Shown here piece after piece: positions 16,385 through 23,724 of a stretch of 64,000 nucleotides of DNA. Position numbers and translations under genes: made by a program. A model generated the notes under the pieces. That model ran no database searches, was not told the DNA's origin, and saw only the letters and a program-made list of their open reading frames with translations. This stretch comes from Paractinoplanes ovalisporus (GTDB lineage: Bacteria; Actinomycetota; Actinomycetes; Mycobacteriales; Micromonosporaceae). The stretch spans positions 1 to 64,000 of the forward strand of contig NZ_JAENHP010000006.1 in assembly GCF_016834655.1 (NCBI RefSeq). The letters are read 5' to 3'. Position 1 is the stretch's first letter; each line of letters opens with the position of its first letter.

Positions 16385-16885
16385 ATGGGTCAACGGGAAA
16401 GCTCCGGGCCGATCGGCCATCCTGCGGGAAACCCGCTGATCGACGACACCAACCGGCGGCTGCTCGACGCCCTCGGCGCCGACCCCCGGGCCACCGCGGC
16501 TGAGCTTGCCCGGCAGATCGGGATGTCCGCTCCGGCCGTACGGGAACGCTTGTCACGCCTCGAAGAGACCGGTGTCATCCGCGGTTACCGTCTCGACATC
16601 GACCCCGCGGCGGTCGGCCTGCCCGTCGCCGCGTGGGTGCGCGTGCGGCCCGGGCCGGGTCAGCTGTCCCGGATCGCCGAGCTGGCGGCCCGCACCCCGC
16701 AGGTCAGCGAATGCCACCGCATCTCGGGCGAGGACTGCTTTCTGCTCAAGGTGCACGTCCCCACGATCGAAGACCTCGAAGCCGTCCTCGACCAGTTCCT
16801 GCTCTTTGGGCAGACTCACAGCTCCTTCGTCGTGGCCACTCCGGTGCCGCCGAGAAACCCCAGGCGCGGGACGAGACGTACGTAG
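16385..16885 (+). CDS. Lrp/AsnC family transcriptional regulator
   Basis: A 166-residue regulator with an N-terminal winged helix-turn-helix (IDDTNRRLLDALGADPRATA then AELARQIGMSAPAVRERLSR, about residues 17-60) and a C-terminal RAM/AsnC ligand-binding domain (VSECHRISGEDCFLLKVHV). Lrp proteins bind amino acids and control nearby metabolism or export genes. The neighbouring divergent EamA exporter, 66 bases away from this start, is the probable target. Starts at 16385 (after GGGACGGG) or 16355 are both possible. The 3' end overlaps the convergent permease gene by 70 bases. Confidence 0.88.
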   Translation: MGQRESSGPIGHPAGNPLIDDTNRRLLDALGADPRATAAELARQIGMSAPAVRERLSRLEETGVIRGYRLDIDPAAVGLPVAAWVRVRPGPGQLSRIAELAARTPQVSECHRISGEDCFLLKVHVPTIEDLEAVLDQFLLFGQTHSSFVVATPVPPRNPRRGTRRT

Positions 16886-17802
16886 ATCACCATGCCGATC
16901 ACCTCGACCAGCGTCTGCGTGACGACGACCGCGGCGGTGATGCCGAGATGGTCGGGCAGGGCCAGGGCGAGCGGCAGTACGACCAGGGAGTTGCGCGTCG
17001 CGCCGGTGAAGACGATGGCCCGGCCGGCGGGGGCGTCGAGCCGGAACAGGCGGGCCACACCCGCGCCGCCGAGGGCCATGACGATCAGGAACAGCGCATA
17101 GAACGGGACCACGCCGGCGACCCGGCCGACGTCGCCGGTCAGCTTCGGCACCTGGGAGGCGACCACGACCAGCAGGGTGGCGACCATCAACGGCACCATC
17201 GTGGTGCTCATCGCCCGGCCGAACGACGGGCGGGCCCACGCCTGGGTGGCCCAGGCCAGGGCGAGCGGGATGACGATCAGAACCAGGAACGCCTCGAGGA
17301 ACGGGCCCGCCTCGACCGTCTCGGCCAGGTCGGCGCCGAGGAACAGAAGCAGGTACAGAGGCAGCAGCAGCATCTGGGCGATCAGCAGCAGCGGGGTGGC
17401 GGCGAGCAACCGCCGGCTGCTGCCGCCGGCCAGGCCACTGAACACGATCACGTAGTCGACGCACGGGGTGAGCAGCACCAGCAGCACACCCATGCGGACG
17501 GCCCGGTCGGCGGGCAGGAACGCGAACATGGCGGCCACCACCAGCGGCACTACCACGAAGTTGACCACCAGCGCCGCCGCCAGGAACCGGCCGTCGCGCA
17601 GCGAGCGGAGCAGGTCGCGGGCCGGCACCTGCAGGAACGTCACATAGAGCAGCAGGCCGAGGACCGGGTTGATGACGTGTTCCAGGCCCGGGCCGGCGCC
17701 GGGAGCGGCCAGGCCGACGGCGGCGCCGGCGGCGATCGCCAACAGATAGAGGGCGACCTGGTGCCGTTCCATGAACTCAACCACGCCCTCCATTCTGATC
17801 AT
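16816..17802 (-). CDS. ACR3/BASS-type permease (arsenic resistance-like)
   Basis: A 328-residue integral membrane protein with about ten helices of the bile-acid:sodium symporter/ACR3 superfamily. The signature LLTPCVDYVIVFSGLAGG contains the cysteine that in ACR3 exporters is needed for arsenite transport, and the second half has TGATRNSLVVLPLALALP, the typical discontinuous helix. It is the last gene of a three-gene leftward operon behind a MerR regulator (26-base overlap) and a Cys-Cys protein, which suggests export of a thiophilic metal(loid). Arsenite specificity is plausible but not proven by sequence. Confidence 0.78.
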   Translation of the reverse strand: MIRMEGVVEFMERHQVALYLLAIAAGAAVGLAAPGAGPGLEHVINPVLGLLLYVTFLQVPARDLLRSLRDGRFLAAALVVNFVVVPLVVAAMFAFLPADRAVRMGVLLVLLTPCVDYVIVFSGLAGGSSRRLLAATPLLLIAQMLLLPLYLLLFLGADLAETVEAGPFLEAFLVLIVIPLALAWATQAWARPSFGRAMSTTMVPLMVATLLVVVASQVPKLTGDVGRVAGVVPFYALFLIVMALGGAGVARLFRLDAPAGRAIVFTGATRNSLVVLPLALALPDHLGITAAVVVTQTLVEVIGMVIYVRLVPRLGFLGGTGVATTKEL

Positions 17803-18214
17803 GGGATGAGGTGCCGATCGTCAGGTAGGGCAGCGGGCAGTCGGCGCAGGTGCAGTTGGTCAGACTGTCGCAGCGGGCGTCGACGACCTCGGTCAGGGTG
17901 GACCGGATGGCGGTGAGGTCGGCTATCTTCCGGTCGATCTCACTGATCTTGTCGATGGCCCGTTGCCGTAGGTCGGCGGTCGGGTGGCGGCGACGTCCGG
18001 CGTCGAGGAGCTCGGCCACCTCGTCGAGGCTGAACCCGAGCCGCTGCGCCGCCTTGATGACCTGGAGCAGCGCGACGGTGTCGGGCGGATAGATCCGGTG
18101 ACCGCCGAGCGACCGGCCCGGCTCGCTGAGCAGCCCACGACGCTCGTAGTACCGCAGCGTCTGAATGTTCACGCCGGCCCGCTCGGCGACTTCCCCCGTA
18201 CGCAGGCCGCTCAT
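17777..18214 (-). CDS. MerR family regulator with cysteine-rich C-terminus
   Basis: A 145-residue MerR regulator. The winged HTH is clear (LRTGEVAERAGVNIQTLRYY ERRGLL, residues 4-30), followed by the dimerisation coiled coil (DKISEIDRKIADLTAIRSTL). The C-terminus carries CDSLTNCTCADCP, four cysteines resembling the effector-binding tails of metal- or redox-sensing MerR proteins. Start overlaps the upstream stop (ATGA). It should twist-activate the operon promoter found at 18563-18593 when the effector binds. The metal is unknown. Confidence 0.88.
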   Translation of the reverse strand: MSGLRTGEVAERAGVNIQTLRYYERRGLLSEPGRSLGGHRIYPPDTVALLQVIKAAQRLGFSLDEVAELLDAGRRRHPTADLRQRAIDKISEIDRKIADLTAIRSTLTEVVDARCDSLTNCTCADCPLPYLTIGTSSHDQNGGRG

Positions 18215-18531
18215 CCGGCGCGACCGATGAGAGCCGCCAGCACATTCGCGTACGCGGGTGGGACCTCGACGTCCAGCAGCACGCTCTCCTCGTCGGCGGA
18301 AGGGGTGGCGCTGACGGTGAACGTGAAGAAGGAGCAGCACTCGGTTTCGCGCGCGGTCAGGTCCCGTACGCGATCGGCCAGCCCAGCCGGCCCGGTCAGC
18401 CGCAGCCGTGCGTGTGTGGCGTCGATCCGCTCGGCCGTGGTGACAGTCGTGAACAACTCGTCGAACTCGGCCAGCCGCAGCGGCTGCTCCACCGTCGGCA
18501 GTGTGCAGGCCTCCGGAACTGTGAAAGACAT
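18211..18531 (-). CDS. Small Cys-Cys protein of the MerR operon
   Basis: A 106-residue cytosolic protein, first gene of the MerR operon. The distinctive motif is ARETECCSFFTFTVS (about residues 62-76), with two adjacent cysteines preceded by glutamate, and a conserved start CTLPTVEQPLRLAEFDELF. Similar small proteins are common beside merR genes in actinobacteria and are uncharacterised. The vicinal cysteines would suit binding of As(III), Hg(II) or another soft metal, making it a candidate chaperone or sink; this is inference. Confidence 0.7.
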   Translation of the reverse strand: MSFTVPEACTLPTVEQPLRLAEFDELFTTVTTAERIDATHARLRLTGPAGLADRVRDLTARETECCSFFTFTVSATPSADEESVLLDVEVPPAYANVLAALIGRAG

Positions 18532-18562
18532 GCTCGACCTCCCCAGATCGCTGTCCGTTCGA

Positions 18563-18593
18563 CGGTAAGCCTGTACCTGGGTACCGGATGCAA
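18563..18593 (-). promoter_or_regulatory. MerR-type promoter/operator of the metal operon
   Basis: Reading leftward, a TTGCAT -35 box (18593-18588) and a weak TTACCG -10 box (18568-18563) are separated by 19 bases, the stretched spacing typical for MerR-activated promoters. Centred in the spacer is the perfect dyad GTACCTGGGTAC (18573-18584). It lies 32 bases before the start of the Cys-Cys protein gene. The -10 match is poor, so the dyad and spacing carry the call. Confidence 0.6.
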
Positions 18594-18621
18594 CCCCGCG
18601 GGCGCACGTATCGTCAGGCGC

Positions 18622-19566
18622 ATGGACGAGCTCGCCCCGCATCCGGTGATCATCGACTGCGACCCGGGGCACGACGACGCCCTGGCCCTGCTGCTGGCCG
18701 TGGGCGATCCGCGGTTGCGGCTGCTCGGCGTCACAACCGTCGCCGGCAACCAGACACTCGACAAGACCACCCGCAACGCGTTGCGGATTCTGGCCCTGGC
18801 CGGGGTCACCGACGTTCCGGTGGCCGCGGGCTGCGACCGGCCCCTGGTCGGCGACCTGGTCGTGGCCGAGAACATCCACGGCGCGTCCGGGCTTGACGGA
18901 CCCGACCTGGACGGTCCGACCGGCACGACCGTGGACGTGCACGCCGTCGAACTCATGCGGCGCCTGATCGTGGCCTCCGACGAGCCGGTCACGCTGATCG
19001 CGACGGGTCCGCTGACCAACGTCGCGCTGCTGCTGCGCCTGCATCCCGAGGTGCTGCCCCGGGTCGGCCGCGTCGTCTTCATGGGCGGTTCGACCGGGCG
19101 GGGCAACACGACCCCGTACGGGGAATTCAATATCGTCACCGACCCCGAGGCCGCCGGGATCGTGCTCAACTCGGGCCGGCCGACCACGATGATCGGCCTC
19201 AACGTGACCCATCAGGCCCTGGCCACCGCCGAGATCATCGACGGGTTCCGGGCTCTGGGCACCCGCCTGGGCACGGTCTGCGCCGAGTTGATGACGTTCT
19301 TCGCGTCCACCTACCGCCGCGAGTTCGGTTTTGACCACCCGCCGGTCCACGACCCGATCGCCGTGGCCGCCGTCATCGACCCGGCGCTGGTCGAGACGGT
19401 CGCCGCCCCGGTCGCGGTGGAGCTGACCGGCACCCTGACCCGCGGCGCCACCGTCGTCGACCTGCACCACCGTACGAGGGAAGCTCCGAACGCCGACGTC
19501 GCGGTGGGCCTGCAGGTCGACGCGTTCTGGAAGTTGCTGATGACCGCGGTCCGCAACCTCGGCTGA
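18622..19566 (+). CDS. Inosine-uridine preferring nucleoside hydrolase
   Basis: A 314-residue nucleoside N-ribohydrolase that splits ribonucleosides into base and ribose in purine/pyrimidine salvage. The calcium-binding signature DCDPGHDDALAL is at residues 12-23, the substrate region has MGGSTGRGNTTPYGEFNIVTDPEA, and the conserved HDPIAV carries the calcium ligand aspartate and catalytic-site histidine region. Length and all motifs are normal for the family (RihA/IunH). It is divergent from the MerR operon and monocistronic. The start is the ATG at 18622; which nucleoside is preferred cannot be decided. Confidence 0.9.
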   Translation: MDELAPHPVIIDCDPGHDDALALLLAVGDPRLRLLGVTTVAGNQTLDKTTRNALRILALAGVTDVPVAAGCDRPLVGDLVVAENIHGASGLDGPDLDGPTGTTVDVHAVELMRRLIVASDEPVTLIATGPLTNVALLLRLHPEVLPRVGRVVFMGGSTGRGNTTPYGEFNIVTDPEAAGIVLNSGRPTTMIGLNVTHQALATAEIIDGFRALGTRLGTVCAELMTFFASTYRREFGFDHPPVHDPIAVAAVIDPALVETVAAPVAVELTGTLTRGATVVDLHHRTREAPNADVAVGLQVDAFWKLLMTAVRNLG

Positions 19567-19598
19567 GGACTCAGTCGCGCTGCCGTCGTGGTGCCCTC

Positions 19599-20252
19599 TC
19601 AGGTCAGGCCCTGCTGCTGGGCATAGCTTGCCGCCTCCGTACGGTTCCGGGCACCGATCTTGGCGAAAGCGTTGTTGATGTGCGTCTTCACGGTCGTCTC
19701 GGCCACGAACAGGGCGGCCGCGATCTCCGCGTTCGTCCGGCCCTGAGCGATCTGCCCCAACACCTCGGCCTCGCGTTGCGTGAGCCCGTCGGGCAGACCG
19801 TCCCGGGCCGGCGCCGTCGCCGGGCGGGCCATCGCCTCGGCCACCCGCGCCGCCACCGCCGGGTCGAAAAGCGCGTGCCCCTTCGCCGCCGCCCGCAACG
19901 CCATCATGATCTCGGCCCGCCCCGCGTCCTTGGTGAGATATCCGCGAGCACCCGCGGCCAGCGCTCCGGCGATCGATTCATCATCGGCGTACGTGGTCAG
20001 CACCACCACTGCCACCTCGGGGAACTCCGCCCGTACGCGGGCCGTCGCGGCCGCACCGTCGAGCACGGGCATCTTCAGGTCCATCAGAACCACGTCGGGC
20101 CTGACCTCGGCCACCAGCTCGAGCGCCCGCGCACCGTCGCCGGCCGACCCGACCACCTCGACGCCGTCGGTCAGTTCCAGCAGAGCGGTCAGACCCTCCC
20201 GTACGAGCTGCTGGTCGTCCACCACCAGCACCCGCAGCGGCTGGTCGGTCAT
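19599..20252 (-). CDS. NarL/LuxR-type response regulator
   Basis: A 217-residue two-component regulator. The receiver domain has the acidic pair VVDDQQ, phosphoacceptor aspartate in VLMDLKMPVLDG (~D54), and the switch residues in VVLTTYAD and YLTKDAG. The C-terminal LuxR HTH reads LTQREAEVLGQIAQGRTNAE ... VKTHINNAFAKIGARNRTEA. Starts at the ATG at 20252 that overlaps the histidine kinase stop (ATGA); the two are a cognate pair. Confidence 0.93.
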   Translation of the reverse strand: MTDQPLRVLVVDDQQLVREGLTALLELTDGVEVVGSAGDGARALELVAEVRPDVVLMDLKMPVLDGAAATARVRAEFPEVAVVVLTTYADDESIAGALAAGARGYLTKDAGRAEIMMALRAAAKGHALFDPAVAARVAEAMARPATAPARDGLPDGLTQREAEVLGQIAQGRTNAEIAAALFVAETTVKTHINNAFAKIGARNRTEAASYAQQQGLT

Positions 20253-21367
20253 CCCGGCACCTCCGCGCTGACTCGCCACGCGCCGTCGACGACGCCCGCG
20301 TCCAGCGTGCCACCGACGAGGGCGATCCGTTCACGCGCGCCGATCAATCCGAACCCCGTTTCCCCCGTACGGCCGGAGCCCGCCGGATTGTCCACGACCA
20401 GCCGGACGGACGACCCCGTGAAGTCCAGCGTCATCGTGACCGGCGCACCCGGCGCGTGTTTGGCCGCGTTGGTCAGCGCCTCCCGCGCGGTGCGTTGCAG
20501 CGACACCTCGGCCCCCGACGGCAGAGCACGAGGCGTCCCGTCGATCCGCAGAGTCACCGTGTGCCCATGATTTTCCCGGTGTACGACCACCAGGTTGTCC
20601 AGGGCGCGGGCCAGCGACGGCACGTCGGACCGCAGGGCCGCGACCGCGGAACGGGCCTCGGTCATGCCGTCCGCCGCGAGCCGTCGGGCCCGCCGTACGC
20701 GCTCGGCTGCCGCCTCGATGTCCCGCTTCTCGGTGAGCTGAGCCTCGGCCACTTCCAGCTGCACCCCGAGCGCGCCCAGCGAATGGGCCAGCACATCGTG
20801 CAGTTCCCGGGCGATGCGCGCCCGCTCGTCCAGCGCCGCCGCCCGGGCCTGCGCCTCCTGCGCCCGCAAGGTCTGCTCGGTGCGCAGCCGATGTTCCCGC
20901 CGGTGCAGGCTGAACAGCACCACCACAACCACCACCCCCGGCTGCGTCAGCATCGCCGTCGGCCCGTTCCCGGCCAGCCGCAACGCGACGAGAAGGACCA
21001 CGATCAGCGCGCCGGTCAGCGACAGGATCGCCCACAACGGCATGCGGGGCAGCAGCACAAAAGTGAAGAGAGCCCCGTAGAGGAAAAGGTGGGCGGCGCC
21101 GTTGTGCGGCATGGCCGAAACAGCCGCCGGCAGCAACGCCGCTACGGCCAGGGCAGCCCGCGCCGGCGCCGGAAACCGATTGTCGGCGGCCACCCAGAAA
21201 ACCCAGGCGGCAAAACTCAGAGCGAGCACCGGCCGCACTTCCACACCCGGCCAGAAACCCAGCGCCCACACGAACAGCCCGGTCAGAACGATGCGCACCA
21301 GCCAGCCCGTCTCCGGGTCGTCCGCCCTGATCAGGCCCAGACCGCGACGAGCCAGCCGGCGCAGCAT
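20249..21367 (-). CDS. Sensor histidine kinase (HisKA_3/NarL-partner type)
   Basis: A 372-residue membrane kinase. Four to six N-terminal helices (LVRIVLTGLFVWALGFWPG ... LTGALIVVLLVALRLA) form the sensor, with no large external domain, so it likely senses the membrane state. The HisKA_3 box ERARIARELHDVLAHSLGAL contains the phosphorylated histidine, and HATPase motifs REALTNAAKHAPG and GFGLIGARERIALVGG follow. It sits in an operon small membrane protein - kinase - regulator joined by overlaps. Signal and target genes are not evident. Confidence 0.92.
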   Translation of the reverse strand: MLRRLARRGLGLIRADDPETGWLVRIVLTGLFVWALGFWPGVEVRPVLALSFAAWVFWVAADNRFPAPARAALAVAALLPAAVSAMPHNGAAHLFLYGALFTFVLLPRMPLWAILSLTGALIVVLLVALRLAGNGPTAMLTQPGVVVVVVLFSLHRREHRLRTEQTLRAQEAQARAAALDERARIARELHDVLAHSLGALGVQLEVAEAQLTEKRDIEAAAERVRRARRLAADGMTEARSAVAALRSDVPSLARALDNLVVVHRENHGHTVTLRIDGTPRALPSGAEVSLQRTAREALTNAAKHAPGAPVTMTLDFTGSSVRLVVDNPAGSGRTGETGFGLIGARERIALVGGTLDAGVVDGAWRVSAEVPG

Positions 21368-21621
21368 CAGTTCTGTTCCCGGATCACGGTCAGAATCAGG
21401 TCGAGCACGAGAAGACGGTAGGCGACAAACGCGAGCCCCACCACGGCGGCCACCACAAGAAACGCAACTACGACGCGTCCGGTCACTTTCCCACCCTCCT
21501 GATCGAGCACTTTGCCCACCACGGCCCCCGCGATACGCTCGGCACGGCTGCGGCGGTTTCCGCTGAGCAGATAGTTCGTCGCTTCGATTACGGCTTTGCT
21601 GCGCGAGTTCCGCTCGTCCAT
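21367..21621 (-). CDS. Small membrane protein upstream of a two-component system
   Basis: An 84-residue protein with a soluble N-terminus (MDERNSRSKAVIEATNYLLS) and a C-terminal membrane helix (VVVAFLVVAAVVGLAFVAYRLLV, about 48-70). Its TGA overlaps the kinase ATG by one base (TGATG), so it is translationally coupled to the kinase and could modulate it. No family recognised. Confidence 0.65.
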   Translation of the reverse strand: MDERNSRSKAVIEATNYLLSGNRRSRAERIAGAVVGKVLDQEGGKVTGRVVVAFLVVAAVVGLAFVAYRLLVLDLILTVIREQN

Positions 21622-21869
21622 GCCTTCGAAGTTACGAAAATCCCGGGTGGAGCCGGCACCTTCAGAGGGTGGAGATCCAGGTGGAGAAGCCCCGGCCGTC
21701 CGGCCACGCCGCAGCCGCGAGTCATGCCGGGCCGATCCGCATCCGGTCGGGCCGTCCGGCCGCGCAAGTCGTCGCAGACGCGGAATTTCAGGGCGGCAAG
21801 ATACGGAATCCAGGACCTGCAAGATACGGAAAACTCTGCCTGCAGATGCGGAAAAGCCACAAGACCCCT

Positions 21870-22130
21870 CTCGAAGCCGGGCAGGCGTTGACCGGCCGGG
21901 TCGAAATCCTGGAGGTGCTGCCGTTGACGCAGGCCGAGATCGAGGGGTCTACCGGCGGCTTCATGCCGCTCTGACGGAATAGGGCCACCTGGTGGAGACA
22001 TTCGCGGTCGGCGAGATCCTCCGGCAGGTGACCTGGTCGGACGCGCCGGTCGCGGCCCGTCACTTCCGTACGCCGGAGGCCCAGGAAGTTGACCTGGTGC
22101 TCGAGCGCGATGACGCGCGGAACGGCTCGC
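21870..22130 (+). pseudogene. Remnant of an AAA_14/DUF4143 ATPase
   Basis: Two in-frame scraps of one protein family lie side by side. 21870-21974 encodes AGQALTGRVEILEVLPLTQA EIEG, the segment after Walker B in AAA_14 proteins, ending in a premature stop. 21977-22130, in another frame, encodes GHLVETFAVGEILRQVTWSD and EAQEVDLVLERD, the core of the C-terminal DUF4143 nuclease-like domain. The P-loop half and the linker are missing, so an internal deletion and frame damage have killed the gene. The remaining bases 21622-21869 hold nothing recognisable. It lies beside tRNA-Lys, a common integration site. Confidence 0.7.
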
Positions 22131-22161
22131 ATTTTCCGCGCGCAGGATCCGTCCGAACTGG

Positions 22162-22233
22162 TGGGCCGCCGGGGACTCGAACCCCGAACCTATGGATTAA
22201 AAGTCCACAGCTCTGCCATTGAGCTAGCGGCCC
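22162..22233 (-). tRNA. tRNA-Lys, anticodon TTT
   Basis: The leftward strand folds into a complete cloverleaf of 72 nucleotides: acceptor stem GGGCCGC/GCGGCCC (22227-22233 with 22163-22169), the D-arm GCTCAATGGCAGAGC, anticodon stem TGGAC with loop TTTTAATC giving anticodon TTT, and a T-arm GTTCGAGTC. CCA is not encoded, as is usual for many actinobacterial tRNAs. Confidence 0.97.
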
Positions 22234-22467
22234 GCGATCATAGAGTACCTGTGGCCGATCGGGTTGCCTCGCAGGTATGCGGCTGTGGCCGTTTGCCGAG
22301 GTCCGGCGGGTCGGGCGGGTCATCTGCCCTCTTGCGCCTGGGTGGGTGAGCTGAGATGATCTAGGGCTTTGCGCTCGCCGGGGGCGGAGCCTGTTCATCC
22401 TGCGTATGACCTGGGTGTGGATGCGGTGGAACACGGCCGGTGCGCCAGATGGAGAAGTAAGCAGGTT

Positions 22468-23724
22468 ATGAGTTTTGAGACGATCCGCGACACGCTTGTT
22501 GCGGCGGGTTTTGAGTTTGTTCAGCGGGAGCTCCGTGTCCCGGACGCTCGGACCAGCTGGCGTCCCGATGTTGTCGCCTGGGCCGCGGACGCCGACGGGA
22601 TGCTTGTCCCCTGGGTCACGGTGGAAGCCAAGACGGCGAAGACCGGCAGCCGTCCTGAGGTCGGGTTGGCCGCGCTGGCGCGGGCCCGTGATCTGCTCGG
22701 CACCGCCGACCACTACGTCGTGGTCGACGGCACGGACTGGTATCGGGCCGACGCCGGCATCCAGCGTCTGGTGCGGGTCGACGGGCCGGAGCCACCGCCG
22801 TACGGAGGGCGCGGAGAGATCGCCGACGTCGATTTCGCGGTGGCGCTGCTCAGCGACGAGTTGTGGAAGGTGGCCGACCGTCATCGAGGCGGTGAGCGTC
22901 CCATCGACCCCGAGGAGTTCCTCAAGCTGGCCGGCTTCCGCACCCACACCGGCGCCTGGGTTCCGATCCGGAAGGAGACCCTGTGGCAGGCGCGCCGCCG
23001 CGCCCTGGTCGACTTCGAGCGCCGGGGGCGGGAGGGCGGACTCTTCACCAGCCACAAGACGATCGCCCGGGCGGTCGCCGAGCTGGCCGGCGCCAAACTC
23101 ACCGAGGACCTGCTCGATCCGTTCTGTGGGGCGGGCTCGTTCCTCTGGGACGCCGTCGAACTCGCCCAGCGGAACGGCACCGGGCTGCGGGTCGCCCGAG
23201 GGTACGACCTCGACCGGCGGACCGTGGACGTGGCGCGGTCGATCGCCGAGGTCAGCCCGGTACCGGTCGAGGTTGTCGCGGCCGACGCTCTGGAGGCCGA
23301 TCTGCCCCGGTCGGCCTGCGTGGTGTCCGGGCCGCCGTTCGGTCTGCGATTCTCCGAGCCCCACGAGCTGATGGACGGCTCGAAGACTCGCAACGGCGAC
23401 AGTCTGCTGCTGGACCGGCTTCTGCGCCTCCTGAAACCGGGCGGCCGGGCCGTGCTGCATCTGTCGTTGAACATCACCTTCCGCGCCGATGTCGAGTCCT
23501 ACCGGCGTTACCTGGCGACGCACTTCCGGGTGGCGGCCATCCTCGGCCTGCCCAACGGCGCCGTTCCCGGGGCCAACGTCCGGACCGTCCTGATGGTGGT
23601 CGACGCTTCTGAGCCGGGAGACACCTTCGTGGCTCAGCTCGGCGAGGACTGGGAGACCCAGCTCGCCCCGGACGGCGCCGCTCTGCAGGCCGCGCTCAAG
23701 CACATCGACGGGGAACGGCCATGA
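22468..23724 (+). CDS. PD-(D/E)xK-like domain fused to N6-adenine DNA methylase domain
   Basis: A 418-residue fusion. Residues 1-105 look like a PD-(D/E)xK nuclease module: RPD (D34) and VEAK (E53, K55), then the strand/helix pattern ADHYVVVDGTDWYRAD typical for HsdR-N-like domains. Residues ~185-415 are a HsdM-type methylase: motif I DPFCGAGSFL (217-226) for S-adenosylmethionine, and motif IV written SGPPFG (287-292). In active enzymes motif IV is (N/D/S)PP(Y/F); here glycine precedes PPF, so catalysis may be lost or altered. The frame overlaps the specificity gene (ATGA). The ATG at 22468 follows GCAGG. Most likely a restriction- or defence-type protein; a normal type I methylase is less likely. 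Confidence 0.72.
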   Translation: MSFETIRDTLVAAGFEFVQRELRVPDARTSWRPDVVAWAADADGMLVPWVTVEAKTAKTGSRPEVGLAALARARDLLGTADHYVVVDGTDWYRADAGIQRLVRVDGPEPPPYGGRGEIADVDFAVALLSDELWKVADRHRGGERPIDPEEFLKLAGFRTHTGAWVPIRKETLWQARRRALVDFERRGREGGLFTSHKTIARAVAELAGAKLTEDLLDPFCGAGSFLWDAVELAQRNGTGLRVARGYDLDRRTVDVARSIAEVSPVPVEVVAADALEADLPRSACVVSGPPFGLRFSEPHELMDGSKTRNGDSLLLDRLLRLLKPGGRAVLHLSLNITFRADVESYRRYLATHFRVAAILGLPNGAVPGANVRTVLMVVDASEPGDTFVAQLGEDWETQLAPDGAALQAALKHIDGERP

